This document shows positions 18,437 through 28,454 of a DNA stretch of 64,000 nt, piece by piece. The notes under the pieces were generated by a model. The model was not told the DNA's origin and ran no database searches. It saw only the letters and a program-made list of their open reading frames with translations. Position numbers and translations under genes: made by a program. This DNA comes from Paracoccus aminophilus JCM 7686 (lineage in GTDB: Bacteria; Pseudomonadota; Alphaproteobacteria; Rhodobacterales; Rhodobacteraceae): the NCBI RefSeq assembly GCF_000444995.1, contig NC_022050.1, forward strand, positions 1 through 64,000. Reading direction: 5' to 3'. Each line of letters begins with the position of its first letter. Position 1 is the first letter of the stretch.

Positions 18437-18861
18437 TGAGCACCGCTACCCAATTCGCGCCGCGCCGCGCCAACTGGACCCTGATCACGCTGACCGTCGT
18501 CCTGCTCCTGGGTGCCGCGCTGGCTTTCCTGATCTGGGCCACGCCGGTGCGCGACGGTGCAAAGGCCTGGACCGACCCGATGATCCGGGGCGGCTGGATG
18601 GCCTGGACCTTCCCGGTGGCGCTCTTCTTCTGGTGCATCGCGAGCCTGCTCGTGACCTTCACCATCCTCGCGATCCGTTTCCCGGAAACCCCGCGCAAAG
18701 GGTTTCTGCAGATCGAGACCACGCGCGGCGACCGGCTGTTCATTACCCTGCTGGGTTCGGCTTTCATCTGCCTGATCTGGCTGTTCTTCCTGGGGACACC
18801 CGTGTGGTGGGCCCTGGTCCTTTGCCCTTTCTACGCCGCAGCGGTGTTCCGCTGGGTCTGA
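18436..18861 (+). CDS. glpU: DUF2160 membrane protein of the glycerol transporter operon
   Basis: A 141-residue integral membrane protein of the DUF2160 family, with about four hydrophobic segments (LITLTVVLLLGAALAFLIW, MAWTFPVALFFWCIASLLV, LFITLLGSAFICLIWLFFL and a last one). In alphaproteobacterial glycerol operons this gene sits between glpQ and glpV and is called glpU; its function is not known. The ATG overlaps the glpQ stop. A hairpin, CCCGGA/TCCGGG, follows the stop at 18873-18888. Confidence 0.82.
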   Translation: MSTATQFAPRRANWTLITLTVVLLLGAALAFLIWATPVRDGAKAWTDPMIRGGWMAWTFPVALFFWCIASLLVTFTILAIRFPETPRKGFLQIETTRGDRLFITLLGSAFICLIWLFFLGTPVWWALVLCPFYAAAVFRWV

Positions 18862-18872
18862 GTACCCCGTCT

Positions 18873-18888
18873 CCCGGAATGATCCGGG
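18873..18888 (+). other. Hairpin between glpU and glpV
   Basis: CCCGGA-ATGA-TCCGGG forms a perfect 6-bp stem with a four-base loop and no T run, so it is not a clear terminator. Such stems in transporter operons often protect a transcript end, and this may help raise the level of the following binding-protein message. Function is inferred. Confidence 0.4.
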
Positions 18889-18925
18889 CCGGGCAAACTG
18901 ACAAGCATTCTCAGGGAGGAGAAGC

Positions 18926-20647
18926 ATGAGACTGAAAAACACAACCACCGCCATGGCGCTTGCGCTGATGGTCTTCGGCGCACCCGCCTGGGCGGACATG
19001 GACGCCGCAAAGAAGTTCCTCGACGCCGAGATCGGCGATTTGTCGTCGCTCTCCCGCGCCGATCAGGAGGCCGAGATGCAATGGTTCATCGACGCCGCCA
19101 AACCGCTGGCCGGGATGGAAATCAAGGTCGTCTCGGAAACCATCACCACCCATGAATATGAAGCGAAGGTGCTTGCCCCGGCTTTCACCGCGATCACCGG
19201 GATCAAGATCACCCATGACCTGATCGGCGAGGGTGATGTCGTCGAAAAGCTGCAGACCCAGATGCAGACCGGCGAAAACATCTATGACGGCTATATCAAT
19301 GACTCGGACCTGATCGGCACCCACTGGCGCTACAAGCAGGCCCGCAGCCTGACGAAATGGATGGAGGGCGACGGCAAGGCCTTTACCAACCCAGGGCTTG
19401 ATCTGAACGACTTCATCGGGATCAAATTCACCACCGCCCCGGATGGGGAGCTGTATCAGCTGCCCGACCAGCAATTCGCCAACCTCTACTGGTTCCGCTA
19501 TGACTGGTTCAACGATCAGAAAACAAAAGACGATTTCAAGGCCAAATACGGCTATGATCTGGGCGTTCCGGTCAACTGGTCGGCCTATGAAGACATCGCC
19601 GAATTCTTTACCGGCCGCGATATGTCCTATATCGAGGGCGGCCCCGCCAAGGCCTGGGGCAATATGGACTACGGCAAGAAAGACCCGAGCCTCGGCTGGC
19701 GTTACACCGATGCCTGGCTCTCGATGGCCGGCGGCGGCGACAAGGGCGAGCCGAACGGATTGCCGGTCGATGAATGGGGTATTCGGGTCGACGAAAACAG
19801 CCGTCCGGTCGGTTCTTGCGTGGCCCGCGGTGGTGCGACCAATGACGCCGCAGCAGTCTATGCTGTGACCAAAGCGGTTGAATGGCTGCAGAAATACACT
19901 CCGCCGGAAGCGCAAGGCATGACCTTCGGTGAGGCCGGCCCGGTTCCTGCGCGTGGTGACATCGCACAGCAGATGTTCTGGTACACCGCTTTCACCGCCG
20001 ACATGGTCAAACCCGGCACCCCGGTGATGAATGAGGATGGCACGCCGAAATGGCGTATGGCCCCCAGCCCGCATGGCGCCTATTGGTCTGAAGGCACCAA
20101 GATCGGCTACCAGGATGTGGGCTCCTGGACGCTGATGGAATCCACCCCGGTTGACCGGGCACAGGCCGCCTGGCTCTATGCACAATTCGTCAACTCGAAG
20201 ACGGTCGATGTGAAAAAATCGCATGTCGGTTTGACCTTCATCCGTGAATCCACGATCCTGGACGAAAGCTTCACCGAGCGGGCTCCGCAACTCGGTGGCC
20301 TGATCGAGTTCTATCGCAGCCCGGCCCGTGTGGCATGGTCGCCCACTGGCACCAATATTCCTGACTATCCGAAGCTGGCTCAGCTGTGGTGGCAGAATAT
20401 CGGCGATGCGATGTCGGGCGCGAAAACGCCGCAGGAAGCCCTCGACAGCCTCTGCGCCGAACAGGAACGTGTGCTGGAACGCCTCGAGCGAGCCGGTGTC
20501 CAGGGCGATCTGGGCCCGAAGATGAACGAACCGAAGGACCCGCAGGAATGGCTTGATGCCCCGGGCGCGCCGGTGGCGAAGCTGGAAAACGAAAAGCCTG
20601 CGGGCGAGACGGTTTCCTATGATGAGCTGATCAAGTCCTGGCAGTAA
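18926..20647 (+). CDS. glpV: Glycerol-binding protein GlpV (ABC transporter substrate-binding)
   Basis: Periplasmic binding protein for the importer, 573 residues, large for a sugar-binding protein but normal for GlpV. A Sec signal peptide is evident (MRLKNTTTAMALALMVFG, cleavage after AWA near residue 23). The body has solute-binding family 1 features, such as TTHEYEAKVLAPAFTAITG, and aromatic-rich stretches (QFANLYWFRYDWFND). A good AGGGAGGAG lies before the ATG. It comes after glpU and before a strong terminator-like hairpin. Confidence 0.93.
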   Translation: MRLKNTTTAMALALMVFGAPAWADMDAAKKFLDAEIGDLSSLSRADQEAEMQWFIDAAKPLAGMEIKVVSETITTHEYEAKVLAPAFTAITGIKITHDLIGEGDVVEKLQTQMQTGENIYDGYINDSDLIGTHWRYKQARSLTKWMEGDGKAFTNPGLDLNDFIGIKFTTAPDGELYQLPDQQFANLYWFRYDWFNDQKTKDDFKAKYGYDLGVPVNWSAYEDIAEFFTGRDMSYIEGGPAKAWGNMDYGKKDPSLGWRYTDAWLSMAGGGDKGEPNGLPVDEWGIRVDENSRPVGSCVARGGATNDAAAVYAVTKAVEWLQKYTPPEAQGMTFGEAGPVPARGDIAQQMFWYTAFTADMVKPGTPVMNEDGTPKWRMAPSPHGAYWSEGTKIGYQDVGSWTLMESTPVDRAQAAWLYAQFVNSKTVDVKKSHVGLTFIRESTILDESFTERAPQLGGLIEFYRSPARVAWSPTGTNIPDYPKLAQLWWQNIGDAMSGAKTPQEALDSLCAEQERVLERLERAGVQGDLGPKMNEPKDPQEWLDAPGAPVAKLENEKPAGETVSYDELIKSWQ

Positions 20648-20657
20648 ACTGACCTGT

Positions 20658-20692
20658 GGCCGGGCGGCGTAACTTGCCGCCCGGCCTTTCTT
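20658..20692 (+). terminator. Terminator or attenuator between glpV and glpK
   Basis: GGCCGGGCGGC (20658-20668) pairs perfectly with GCCGCCCGGCC (20676-20686) over 11 bp with a 7-nt loop, followed by TTTCTT. It lies between glpV (stop at 20647) and glpK (start at 20716). It should reduce read-through, so glpK is likely expressed below the transporter or from another start. Confidence 0.8.
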
Positions 20693-20715
20693 CCGCAATC
20701 GAGGAATCCCGAGCG

Positions 20716-22203
20716 ATGTCCCATATTCTTGCCATAGATCAGGGGACGACTTCGTCGCGGGCAATCCTCTTCGATCAGGCGCTGAAGCCTGTTACCTCGG
20801 CGCAGGAGGAATTCCCCCAGTACTACCCGGCTTCGGGCTGGGTCGAACATGATCCCGCCGATCTCTGGGCCACCGTCGCCGGCACCGCCCGCGCCGCGAT
20901 CGAGCGCGCCGGTATCGGCGCGGAGGATATCGCCGCCATCGGCATCACCAATCAGCGCGAGACCACCCTGCTCTGGGACCGGTCCACCGGCCAACCGCTT
21001 CACAATGCGATTGTCTGGCAGGACCGCCGCACCGCGAGCCTCTGCACCGCGCTGAAAGAGGCCGGGCATGAGCCGATGATCACCGCCCGCACCGGCCTGC
21101 TGCTCGACCCCTATTTCTCGGGGACCAAACTAAAATGGCTGCTCGACACGGTTGGGGGCGCCCGCGACCGCGCGCGGCGTGGCGAGCTGGCCTTTGGCAC
21201 GGTCGACACCTGGCTGATGTGGAACCTGACCGGCGGGCGCGTGCATGCGACGGATGCCACCAATGCGGCCCGCACCATGCTATACAACATCGCCGAAAAC
21301 CGCTGGGATGACGAAATCCTTGCGCTTCTCGACATCCCGGCCGCGCTCTTGCCCGAGGTGAGGGATTGCGCCGCCGATTTCGGGGTGACGCGGGCCGATC
21401 TTTTCGGGCGCGAGATCCCGATCCTGGGCGTCGCGGGCGATCAGCAGGCGGCGACCGTGGGTCAGGCCTGTTTCCATCCCAGCATGATGAAATCCACCTA
21501 TGGCACCGGATGCTTTGCGCTTCTTAATACCGGCGATCAGATGGTGCCGTCGCAGAACCGTCTGTTGACCACCATCGCCTATCGACTGAACGGGCAGACG
21601 ACCTATGCGCTGGAAGGCTCGATCTTCATCGCAGGGGCGGTGGTGCAATGGCTGCGCGACGGGCTGCAGATCATCCGCTCCGCCGCTGAGACACAGGGCC
21701 TCGCGGAACGCGCCGATCCTGCGCAGGAGGTGATCCTGGTTCCGGCCTTCACTGGCCTCGGCGCGCCCTGGTGGCGACCGGAAGTGCGGGGCGCGATCTA
21801 CGGTCTGACTCGCAATTCCGGCCCCGCCGAATTTGCCCGCGCGGCGCTTCAAAGCGTCGGCTACCAGACCCGCGATCTGCTGGAGGCGATGCGCGCCGAC
21901 TGGGGCGCTGCGGGCGACGGAGTGCTGCGGGTCGATGGCGGTATGGTGGCCAGCGACTGGGCGATGCAGTTCCTCTCCGATATTCTCGGCGCGCCGGTGG
22001 ACCGGCCTTCGGTCACGGAGACTACGGCGCTTGGCGTGGCCTATCTGGCGGGCCTGCAGGCCGGCCTGCAACCCCCGCCCGAAGATTTCGCAAACAACTG
22101 GGCGCTTGAGCGGCGCTTTGTGCCTGGCATGGACCCCGGCCTGCGAGAGAAGAAATATGCCGCCTGGAAACGTGCGGTCGCGGCCACGATGGCCGCCGCA
22201 TGA
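20716..22203 (+). CDS. glpK: Glycerol kinase GlpK
   Basis: ATP-dependent kinase of the FGGY family, making glycerol-3-phosphate from imported glycerol; 495 residues, standard. The N-terminal phosphate-binding strand [17 protein letters not shown], the conserved [18 protein letters not shown] and the ATP-site [13 protein letters not shown] are all present. The start at 20716 is set by the family's [11 protein letters not shown]; the frame opens earlier at 20656, inside the terminator hairpin, which argues against that start. Its stop overlaps the next gene by 4 nt. Confidence 0.95.
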   Translation: MSHILAIDQGTTSSRAILFDQALKPVTSAQEEFPQYYPASGWVEHDPADLWATVAGTARAAIERAGIGAEDIAAIGITNQRETTLLWDRSTGQPLHNAIVWQDRRTASLCTALKEAGHEPMITARTGLLLDPYFSGTKLKWLLDTVGGARDRARRGELAFGTVDTWLMWNLTGGRVHATDATNAARTMLYNIAENRWDDEILALLDIPAALLPEVRDCAADFGVTRADLFGREIPILGVAGDQQAATVGQACFHPSMMKSTYGTGCFALLNTGDQMVPSQNRLLTTIAYRLNGQTTYALEGSIFIAGAVVQWLRDGLQIIRSAAETQGLAERADPAQEVILVPAFTGLGAPWWRPEVRGAIYGLTRNSGPAEFARAALQSVGYQTRDLLEAMRADWGAAGDGVLRVDGGMVASDWAMQFLSDILGAPVDRPSVTETTALGVAYLAGLQAGLQPPPEDFANNWALERRFVPGMDPGLREKKYAAWKRAVAATMAAA

Positions 22204-23336
22204 TGCCCGCTTTCTCCGTAGCGTTGCCCGGGCAAGTCCTGTTTGGCCGTGGCGAGGCCACAAAGGCTCCGGCCCTGACCCGCAGCTTTGGCGAAAAGGT
22301 GCTGGTGGTGCATGGCCGCGACGCCGCGCGCGTCGGCTGGTTGCTTGCGGAGCTTGCCGGCAGTGAAATCCGCACGATGCGCTGCGCCGCTGAGCCGACC
22401 CTTGCCATGATCGAGGCCGCCCTGGGAGAGCTTGCAGGGTTCCGGCCCGATGTTGTGGTCGGGATCGGCGGGGGGGCGGTGCTTGACATGGCCAAGGCGC
22501 TGGCGGCGCTGATCCCGGCACCGGGGGGCCCGATGGACCATCTGGAAGTGGTCGGGCGCGGCCTACCACTGGCGCTGCCGGCGTTACCTGTCATCGCCCT
22601 GCCGACGACAGCCGGTACCGGGGCCGAGGCAACAAGGAACGCTGTGCTTGGATTGCCCGACCATGGGCGCAAGGTCTCGCTGCGCGACCGAGGCATGTTG
22701 CCGCGCATTGCGATCGTAGATCCCGCGTTGACCGATGACTGTCCGCGCGGAGTGACGCTGGCCTCGGGGTTGGATGCGCTGGCCCAGGTCATCGAGCCCT
22801 ATGTCTCGAACAAGGCGACCCCCTTCACCGATGCGCTGACGCTGCCGGCCATCGGGCGCGGTCTTGCCGCCCTGCAAAGCCTGATGCGGGGCGAGGATCC
22901 TGCGGCCCGCGACGAGATGGCCTGGGTCAGCCTCACAGGCGGGATCGCGCTGGCCAATGCCGGGCTGGGCGCGGTGCATGGCCTTGCCGGTGTCATCGGC
23001 GGAATGACGACGGCGGCGCATGGTGCAGTCTGCGGCGCGTTGCTCGGGCCGGTGATTGCGGCAAATCGGGCAAAGGCAACGGGTAAGATCGCGGCCCGGC
23101 TCGACACCGTCTGTGATATTCTGGCCGCAGGCCTTGGCGTATCTGCTGACGATGCCCCCCGGGCACTGATCACATGGGCGCGCGAAGCGGGGCTTCCCGG
23201 ATTGCAAGCCCATGGGCTGTTGCCAGAATCCTTTGCTGATGTGGCAAGGGGTTCGCTCCAGAGCAGTTCCTTCAGGGGCAACCCCGTCACGTTGACGACT
23301 GTGGATCTTCAAGAGGTTCTGGCGGAAGCGTTCTGA
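22200..23336 (+). CDS. Iron-containing alcohol dehydrogenase family protein
   Basis: Type III (iron) alcohol dehydrogenase, 378 residues, similar to maleylacetate reductases and glycerol-type dehydrogenases. The NAD(P) site [15 protein letters not shown] and the family motif [10 protein letters not shown] are clear. Metal ligands are partly kept: [14 protein letters not shown] has the Asp but a Gln where the first His is usual, while GAVHGLAGV and AAHGAV retain the two later His residues. It overlaps glpK by 4 nt, so it belongs to the operon; oxidation of glycerol or a related polyol would fit the context, but the substrate cannot be told from sequence. Confidence 0.82.
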   Translation: MMPAFSVALPGQVLFGRGEATKAPALTRSFGEKVLVVHGRDAARVGWLLAELAGSEIRTMRCAAEPTLAMIEAALGELAGFRPDVVVGIGGGAVLDMAKALAALIPAPGGPMDHLEVVGRGLPLALPALPVIALPTTAGTGAEATRNAVLGLPDHGRKVSLRDRGMLPRIAIVDPALTDDCPRGVTLASGLDALAQVIEPYVSNKATPFTDALTLPAIGRGLAALQSLMRGEDPAARDEMAWVSLTGGIALANAGLGAVHGLAGVIGGMTTAAHGAVCGALLGPVIAANRAKATGKIAARLDTVCDILAAGLGVSADDAPRALITWAREAGLPGLQAHGLLPESFADVARGSLQSSSFRGNPVTLTTVDLQEVLAEAF

Positions 23337-23502
23337 ACGCCGCAAGCACCGGTCAAAACTGCATTATATTTCCTCGCTCTGAGGCATTGTTCCAATCGGG
23401 TGACTCGTCCCATCGCAGTTCTCAACCAGAACGGGATGTGTCGATCTGATCATTCCGTAGCCGACTGCTATGCATCAGTCCTGCTGACCTGCCACTGATC
23501 TT

Positions 23503-24432
23503 TCACCCAGCTGCGACCGGAGCCGGTAGTTGATTTACGCCTTTCAGCGTGGGTTGAGCAATCGCCCGGCGCGCGGAACCCTCATCGCGTGCAGCGGGAC
23601 GGGCGATTGCGGTGGTCAGATGCAGGGCGAAGCCTGCGGGGGTCTGGTAGCCGAGGGCCGAATGGGGCCTTTCGGTGTTGTAGTCGGTGACCCAGGCCGC
23701 GATCAGATCGCGGGCATGAGCGAGGTTGCGGAACAGCGTCTCGTTGAGAAATTCGTCTCGAATCCTGCCATTGAAGCTTTCCACAAAGCCGTTTTGCATT
23801 GGCTTGCCCGGCGCGATGTAGTGCCATTCGACCTTGTGTTCGTCGCACCACTTCAGGATCGCGTTCGAGGTCAGTTCCGTCCCGTTATCGCTGACGATCA
23901 TGCCGGGCTTGCCGCGGCGTTCGATCAGCGCCGCCAGTTCCCGCGCCACGCGACGACCGGAGATGGACGTGTCCGGGATCGCCGTGAGGCACTCGCGCGT
24001 GACGTCATCGACCACGTTAAGCACCCGGAATCGTCGCCCGCAGGCGAACTGGTCATGGACGAAGTCGAGGGACCATCGCGCATTGGCCCGCGCCTCGATC
24101 AGGATCGGGGCCCTTGTGCCAATGGCTTTGCGCCGTGCTTTGCGTTTACGCATCGTTAACCCTTCCTCGCGGTAGAGCCGGTAAATCCGGTTGATCCCAG
24201 ACGCCTCGCCCTCCCGCCTGAGCAGCACGAAGAGCCGTCGGTAGCCGAACCTGCGCCTCTCATTGGCCAGATCACGCAACCGCCCGCGCAGCGCCGTCTC
24301 TGGCGTTCGCTGCGACTGGTAGCGCACCATCTTACGGTCCGCCCCGGCAATCTGACACGCCCGCCGCTCCGACAACCCGAGATGGGCCTTCAGATGCGCG
24401 ACAGCCTCGCGCTTCGCGACGGGCGTCACCAT
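23503..24432 (-). CDS. IS3-family transposase OrfB
   Basis: Catalytic subunit, 309 residues, DDE integrase fold. First Asp in [15 protein letters not shown], second in [15 protein letters not shown], and Glu in [16 protein letters not shown], at the expected spacings. The N-terminal HTH_21 segment ([16 protein letters not shown]) is typical. The frame overlaps orfA by 7 nt at a run of eight A (24432-24439 on this strand), where a -1 ribosomal frameshift would make the OrfAB transposase. Complete and probably functional. Confidence 0.92.
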   Translation of the reverse strand: MVTPVAKREAVAHLKAHLGLSERRACQIAGADRKMVRYQSQRTPETALRGRLRDLANERRRFGYRRLFVLLRREGEASGINRIYRLYREEGLTMRKRKARRKAIGTRAPILIEARANARWSLDFVHDQFACGRRFRVLNVVDDVTRECLTAIPDTSISGRRVARELAALIERRGKPGMIVSDNGTELTSNAILKWCDEHKVEWHYIAPGKPMQNGFVESFNGRIRDEFLNETLFRNLAHARDLIAAWVTDYNTERPHSALGYQTPAGFALHLTTAIARPAARDEGSARRAIAQPTLKGVNQLPAPVAAG

Positions 24433-24692
24433 TTTTTTTGGAGAAGCTCTCGCATCGCCGCCATGTCGAGCATCTGCTCGGCCAGCAGCTTCTTCAGCCT
24501 GGCATTCTCATCCTCCAGTGACTTCAGCCGCTTGGCTTCCGAAACCGTCATCCCGGAATACTTCGCCTTCCAGGCATAGAACGTGCCTTCCGACATCCCG
24601 TGCTTACGGCAAAGATCGGCACACTTCGCGCCCGCCTCATGCTCCTGCAGGATGCCAATGATCTGCTCTTCCGTCAGTCGTGCCTTCTTCAT
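24426..24692 (-). CDS. IS3-family transposase OrfA
   Basis: DNA-binding subunit of 88 residues: helix-turn-helix [19 protein letters not shown] followed by a leucine-zipper helix ([19 protein letters not shown]). The gene ends at an A8 run that serves as a frameshift site into orfB. OrfA alone usually binds the ends and restrains transposition. Confidence 0.9.
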   Translation of the reverse strand: MKKARLTEEQIIGILQEHEAGAKCADLCRKHGMSEGTFYAWKAKYSGMTVSEAKRLKSLEDENARLKKLLAEQMLDMAAMRELLQKKW

Positions 24693-24774
24693 CGTCCGTC
24701 CTCTCCATGGGCCGGACTCTAATCCCAGATGGAGGAAAAATCCCGTGGCAGGTCACTGCCGCCGCAAGCCGCGG

Positions 24775-24945
24775 GTACGCGACTTTCCAGCCTCGGTCTT
24801 CAGCCAACCGGCCAGCTTCTCGGCATAGGGATCAAGCTTGCTGGGCCGCTCCGGCGTTGCAAATTTTGGCTCTATCGTATTAGCTGTGTTTCGGCATGCA
24901 ATCTTGGCCCCTTAGGCGGGGGTATCGGCACCCAATTTTGGGTCT
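24775..24945 (-). pseudogene. IS21-like istA remnant
   Basis: On the minus strand a frame without a start reads CRNTANTIEPKFATPERPSK and continues LDPYAEKLAGWLKTEAGKSR, resembling the region behind the helix-turn-helix of IstA-type transposases. The similarity stops after KSR near 24775, close to the IS3 right end. The stretch upstream (near 24900-24945) may include the element's end (CCCAATTTTGGGTCTGAC). Only about 40 codons are left. Confidence 0.5.
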
Positions 24946-25012
24946 GACGCAGATTTGGTGCAGTTGAACTTCAACCTCGCTACATTTTGACCTTCTTTCA
25001 GGGAGGTTACCG

Positions 25013-25988
25013 ATGGCGTCATGGTTTTCACGCCGAGATTTTCTGCCGGCAGGGCTTACGGCCGATCAGATCGAGCTCGATGGCAATACCATCCGTATCC
25101 ATGCCCGCTCTTCGGCGGCCGCGGCCGCCTGTCCACACTGCGGGAGCATTTCGGAGCATGTCCACAGTCGGTATCGACGTCGCCCGGCCGATGTTCCTGC
25201 GCATGGGCGAGCCGTGGAAATCGTCTTGCAGGTTCGTCGCTTTCGCTGCCGCGCGCCCGGCTGTCCGGCCCGGATTTTCGCCGAACGGTTTCCGCCCGGC
25301 GTCACCCGACCGCATATGCGACGCACCTCGCGCTTGCAGGATCTTGTGCGTCACCTCGGTGTTGCCCTCGGCGGACGACTTGCTCAGGCGCTTGCCCGGC
25401 GCCTTCTCGTGCCTGCAAGCAAAGACACGTTCTTGCGTGGGGCGCGGAGCCTGATGGGCCTCGTCTCCGAACCACCGCGTGTCATCGGCATCGATGAGTG
25501 GGCATGGCGCAAGGGGCAGCGTTACGGCACGATGATCTGCGACCTGGAACGGCGGCAGGTGATCGACCTGCTGCCCGATCGCGAGCCTGGCACCGTGGAA
25601 GCGTGGCTCCGCGCAAATCCCGGCATCCGGATCATCGCCCGCGACCGCAACGGCGGCTATGGCGGTGCCGCCACCCGTGCCATGCCACAGGCAGTTCAGG
25701 TCGCCGATCGTTGGCATCTGCTTGAGAACGCGAGTGCCGCATTCTTGGCGGCCGTGCAGCGCAGCATGCCCGTCTTCCGCAGGGCGATCGGGGCGAAGAC
25801 GCTCGATCCCGCGCTGCTGACGGCAGCGGAAAGGCTGCAATACGAAGGCTTTCGACGTCGCCAGCAAACCAATCGGATGGTGAGGACGATGGCCGGTGAG
25901 GGCCTGCCCATCAAGCGTATCGTCCGCTCGACCGGCCTCAGCCGCAAGCTCGTTCGCCAGATCCTGCGTGGCGAGCGCGAAGATGTCT
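25013..25988 (+). pseudogene. ISL3-family transposase, 3'-truncated
   Basis: First 325 codons of an ISL3 transposase. The N-terminal zinc-binding motif [18 protein letters not shown], then [16 protein letters not shown], and the DDE_Tnp_ISL3 start [20 protein letters not shown] are characteristic. A helix-turn-helix ([19 protein letters not shown]) is reached just before the break. The IS66 inverted repeat at 25989 cuts the frame and the rest is not found on the other side, so a deletion accompanied or followed the insertion. The first 28 bp upstream include GGGAGG as ribosome-binding site. Confidence 0.82.
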
Positions 25989-26017
25989 GTAAACGGTCTC
26001 TGGGCGGCACTGTCAGC

Positions 26018-27573
26018 TTAGCTTGACGGCCTGAAGTTCCAGTGCAGCAGGTCGTCGATGCCGCTTTGCGGGTGACCACTGGCGATGGCTGCGAGGGTTG
26101 CCTCGAGGTAGGCGAAGGGCTCGATGCCGTTGATTTTGCAGGTCTCGATCAATGAGGCGATGCGCCCCCAAGCGGTGCCGCCTTCGTCGTGGCCGGCGAA
26201 GAGGGCGTTCTTGCGATTGAGGGCGATGGGACGGATCAGATTTTCAACCCTGTTGGAGTCGATCTCAACGCGGCCATCGGTCAGGAAGGTCTGCAACCCA
26301 TCCCATTGGTTATGGATGTAGGAGAGCTTCTCGCCCAGCCGGGATTTGGAGGAGATTTTCCGGCGCTGTGCCTGAAGCCATTCACCGAAGGCTGCCACCA
26401 GCGGCACGGTGCGAGCCTGACGGGCGGACAGGCGCTGGCCGGGCGAGATACCGCGGATGTCGGCCTCGACGGCATAGATTTCGGCGATCTGACGCAGGCC
26501 CTCGGCGGCAATCTCCGAGCCATCGCGGTCGAAGACCTCCTTCAGCTTGCGTCTGGCATGCGCCCAACAGTGCGCCACCCGAATGGGGGCGCCGCCCTTG
26601 CGCGAGAGTTTGGTCAGGCGGTTGTAGCCGGTGTAGCCATCGACTTGCAGGATACCGTCGAAGCCGGTGAGGAAGGTTTCGGCATTCTCGCCCGCACGCC
26701 CGGGGGCATAGAAGTAGACCACGCCGGGCGGATCGTCCCCGCCCCATGGTCGGTCATCGCGGGCCAAGGCCTAGAGATATCCGGTCTTTGTGGTCCCCGC
26801 CCTGGGTCCAGCACCGGGGCAGTGGTTTCGTCCATGAACAGCTTGCCGGATCGTTTCAGGTGCCCGGCCAGCCGGTCCACCACCGGTTTCAGATGGAACG
26901 CGGCACGGCCGACCCAGTCGGCCAGCACAGAGCGGTGCAGATCAAGACCCGCCCGCGCGAGGATCTGGCTCTGGCGATACAAGGGCAAATGATCAGCATA
27001 TTTGCTGACCAGCACATGGGCGAGCGTCGCCTCGGTCGGCAGGCCGCCCATGATCAGGTGGCTGGGTGCCGGGGCCTGGGTCACCCCGTCAGTGCAGGTC
27101 CGGCAGGCGTATTTCGGCCGCACCGTAACAATGACCCGCAACTGGGCCGGCACGATGTCCAGCCGTTCGCTGCGGTCCTCGCCGATCTTGTGCATGACAC
27201 CGCAACCACAGGGGCAGATCAGGCTGTCAGGCTCGATGATTTCCTCGATGCGCGGCAATGCAGCCGGCAGGTTGCCGATGGTGCGCTTTGGCGCGGGCCT
27301 GGTTGTCCCGTCGCCCCCTTTGGAGGAACGGGTTTCTTTCTCGGCCTCGACCTCGGCCAGCGCGATAGACAGGTCCTCGAAGGCCAGCTGCCGCTCGTCC
27401 TCGGACAGCTTTTCCGACCGTTTGCCATGCAGGGCATGGTTCAACTCAGCGATCAGATGCTCCTGCCGCCGGGTGATTTCCGTCAGCGCCGCCACCGTTT
27501 CCATCAACGCCTGCACCGCCGCGCGTTGCGCAGACGGGATGGTGGACAGATCAAGAGCGGGGACGGCCTGCAT
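26018..27573 (-). pseudogene. tnpC: IS66 TnpC transposase with a frameshift and an amber codon
   Basis: The IS66 DDE transposase, about 518 codons if repaired. The N-terminal part (from MQAVPALDLSTIPSAQ) has the leucine zipper, the zinc motif CPCGCGVMHKIGEDRSE and the start of the catalytic domain (DETTAPVLDPGRG). The correct frame then shifts: the homologous continuation TTKTGYL is in another frame, and the next codon, expected to be Trp (TGG), is TAG at 26771-26773. The rest (ALARDDRPWGGDDPPGVVYF to the C-terminus HWNFRPSS) is open. Two independent lesions mean the transposase is dead unless the assembly is wrong. Confidence 0.85.
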
Positions 27574-27627
27574 GGCCTGAAGCTATCACCAAACCCCAGC
27601 AAAAACACGCAAAACCAACCCGTTGAT

Positions 27628-27981
27628 TCACTCCGCCGCAGCTGGCGGGCGTGCCTCCAACGCCTTAACCTTGCGCCAGTCCAGTCCGGCAAACAGCGCC
27701 TCGAACGGGGCATGGTTCAGCGCGATCAGCCCATCTTTGATAGCAGGCCAAGTGAAGCCTCCCCCTTCCAGTCGCTTGTAGGCCAGCACCAGACCAGTGC
27801 CGTCCCAATAGAGCAGCTTCAATCGATCAGCGCGGCGCGAGCGGAACACAAAGACCGTGCCGGTGAACGGATCCTTGCGCAGCACCGACGACACCAGCGC
27901 CGCCAAACCATCATGCCCTTTCCGGAAGTCGATCGCCTTCGTCGCGACCATGATCCGAACCGGGTTCGACGGGAAGATCAT
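27628..27981 (-). CDS. tnpB: IS66 accessory protein TnpB
   Basis: Orf2 of IS66, 117 residues. Hallmarks are VRIMVATKAIDFRKGHDGL, VFVFRSRRADRLKLLYWDG and the tail HAPFEALFAGLDWRKV. Required for transposition of IS66 elements, though its exact role is unclear. The start at 27981 overlaps the tnpA stop by 4 nt, the usual coupling. The frame is intact. Confidence 0.9.
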   Translation of the reverse strand: MIFPSNPVRIMVATKAIDFRKGHDGLAALVSSVLRKDPFTGTVFVFRSRRADRLKLLYWDGTGLVLAYKRLEGGGFTWPAIKDGLIALNHAPFEALFAGLDWRKVKALEARPPAAAE

Positions 27982-28370
27982 GCGCCAGCCGTCAGCGCGC
28001 GGGCCACCGATGCTATCCGATCTGCCGAGGCCCCGGCTTCCAGGCGGATAGTCACTGCACCGACAACGACCTCGGCCCGCTCCGCCACAGGCCGCACGAC
28101 GAAAGCGGGCGGCTCCTCGACCGGGCCCAGCATCAACATCGCGAACTCTTCGGGGTCTTCCGGCGCGGGCAGAACCAGCCGCCCCTTCCGCGCCAGCGTT
28201 CGCCACGATGATACATGGTTTGCAGGCACTCCGTGCCGTCGCGCCACCTCGTTCACCGATGCGCCAGGCTCCAGCGTTTCCGCCACGACCCGAGCCTTCA
28301 CCTCATCCGGCCACTTCCGGTTCCGACGGCCACGGCCGCCAACCGGGAGAACCTCCAATGTAGTCTCCAT
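27978..28370 (-). CDS. tnpA: IS66 accessory protein TnpA
   Basis: Orf1 of IS66, 130 residues, with a helix-turn-helix of the transposase_8 kind (VNEVARRHGVPANHVSSW) after a basic start (RRNRKWPDEVKARVVAETL). The C-terminal half is less conserved. It overlaps tnpB by 4 nt and stands 84 nt from the right inverted repeat. Confidence 0.88.
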   Translation of the reverse strand: METTLEVLPVGGRGRRNRKWPDEVKARVVAETLEPGASVNEVARRHGVPANHVSSWRTLARKGRLVLPAPEDPEEFAMLMLGPVEEPPAFVVRPVAERAEVVVGAVTIRLEAGASADRIASVARALTAGA

Positions 28371-28454
28371 GGAGAAACTCCGTCCTGATCATCACGAACA
28401 TCCAATGCGACAATCAGGTCAAAGCCTGGAAGGTGCGGTCCAGCCGCCGCTTAC

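Larger units (their letters stand above)
23485..24755 (-). mobile_element. IS3-family (IS407-like) insertion sequence
   Basis: Element of 1271 bp. Left end TGACCTGCCACTGATCTTTC and right end (read inward) TGACCTGCCACGGGATTTTT match over the first 11 bases and beyond. Direct CTGC duplications flank it (23481-23484 and 24756-24759), a 4-bp target duplication as in the IS407 group. It carries orfA and orfB with a poly-A slippery site. It landed at the edge of an IS21-like remnant. Confidence 0.88.
25989..28454 (-). mobile_element. IS66-family insertion sequence
   Basis: Element of 2466 bp with related ends: GTAAACGGTCTCTGGGCGGC on the left (25989 onward) and, read inward from 28454, GTAAGCGGCGGCTGGACCGC. 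It encodes tnpA, tnpB and tnpC in the standard leftward order. The 8-bp flanks differ (AGATGTCT and GAATATAT), so no target duplication remains. tnpC is broken. Confidence 0.85.

Noticed and set aside
23485..28454. The IS cluster as one composite transposon carrying the glp cassette
   Set aside because: The elements at the two ends of the glp cassette belong to different families and orientations, so a matched pair of flanking copies is lacking.
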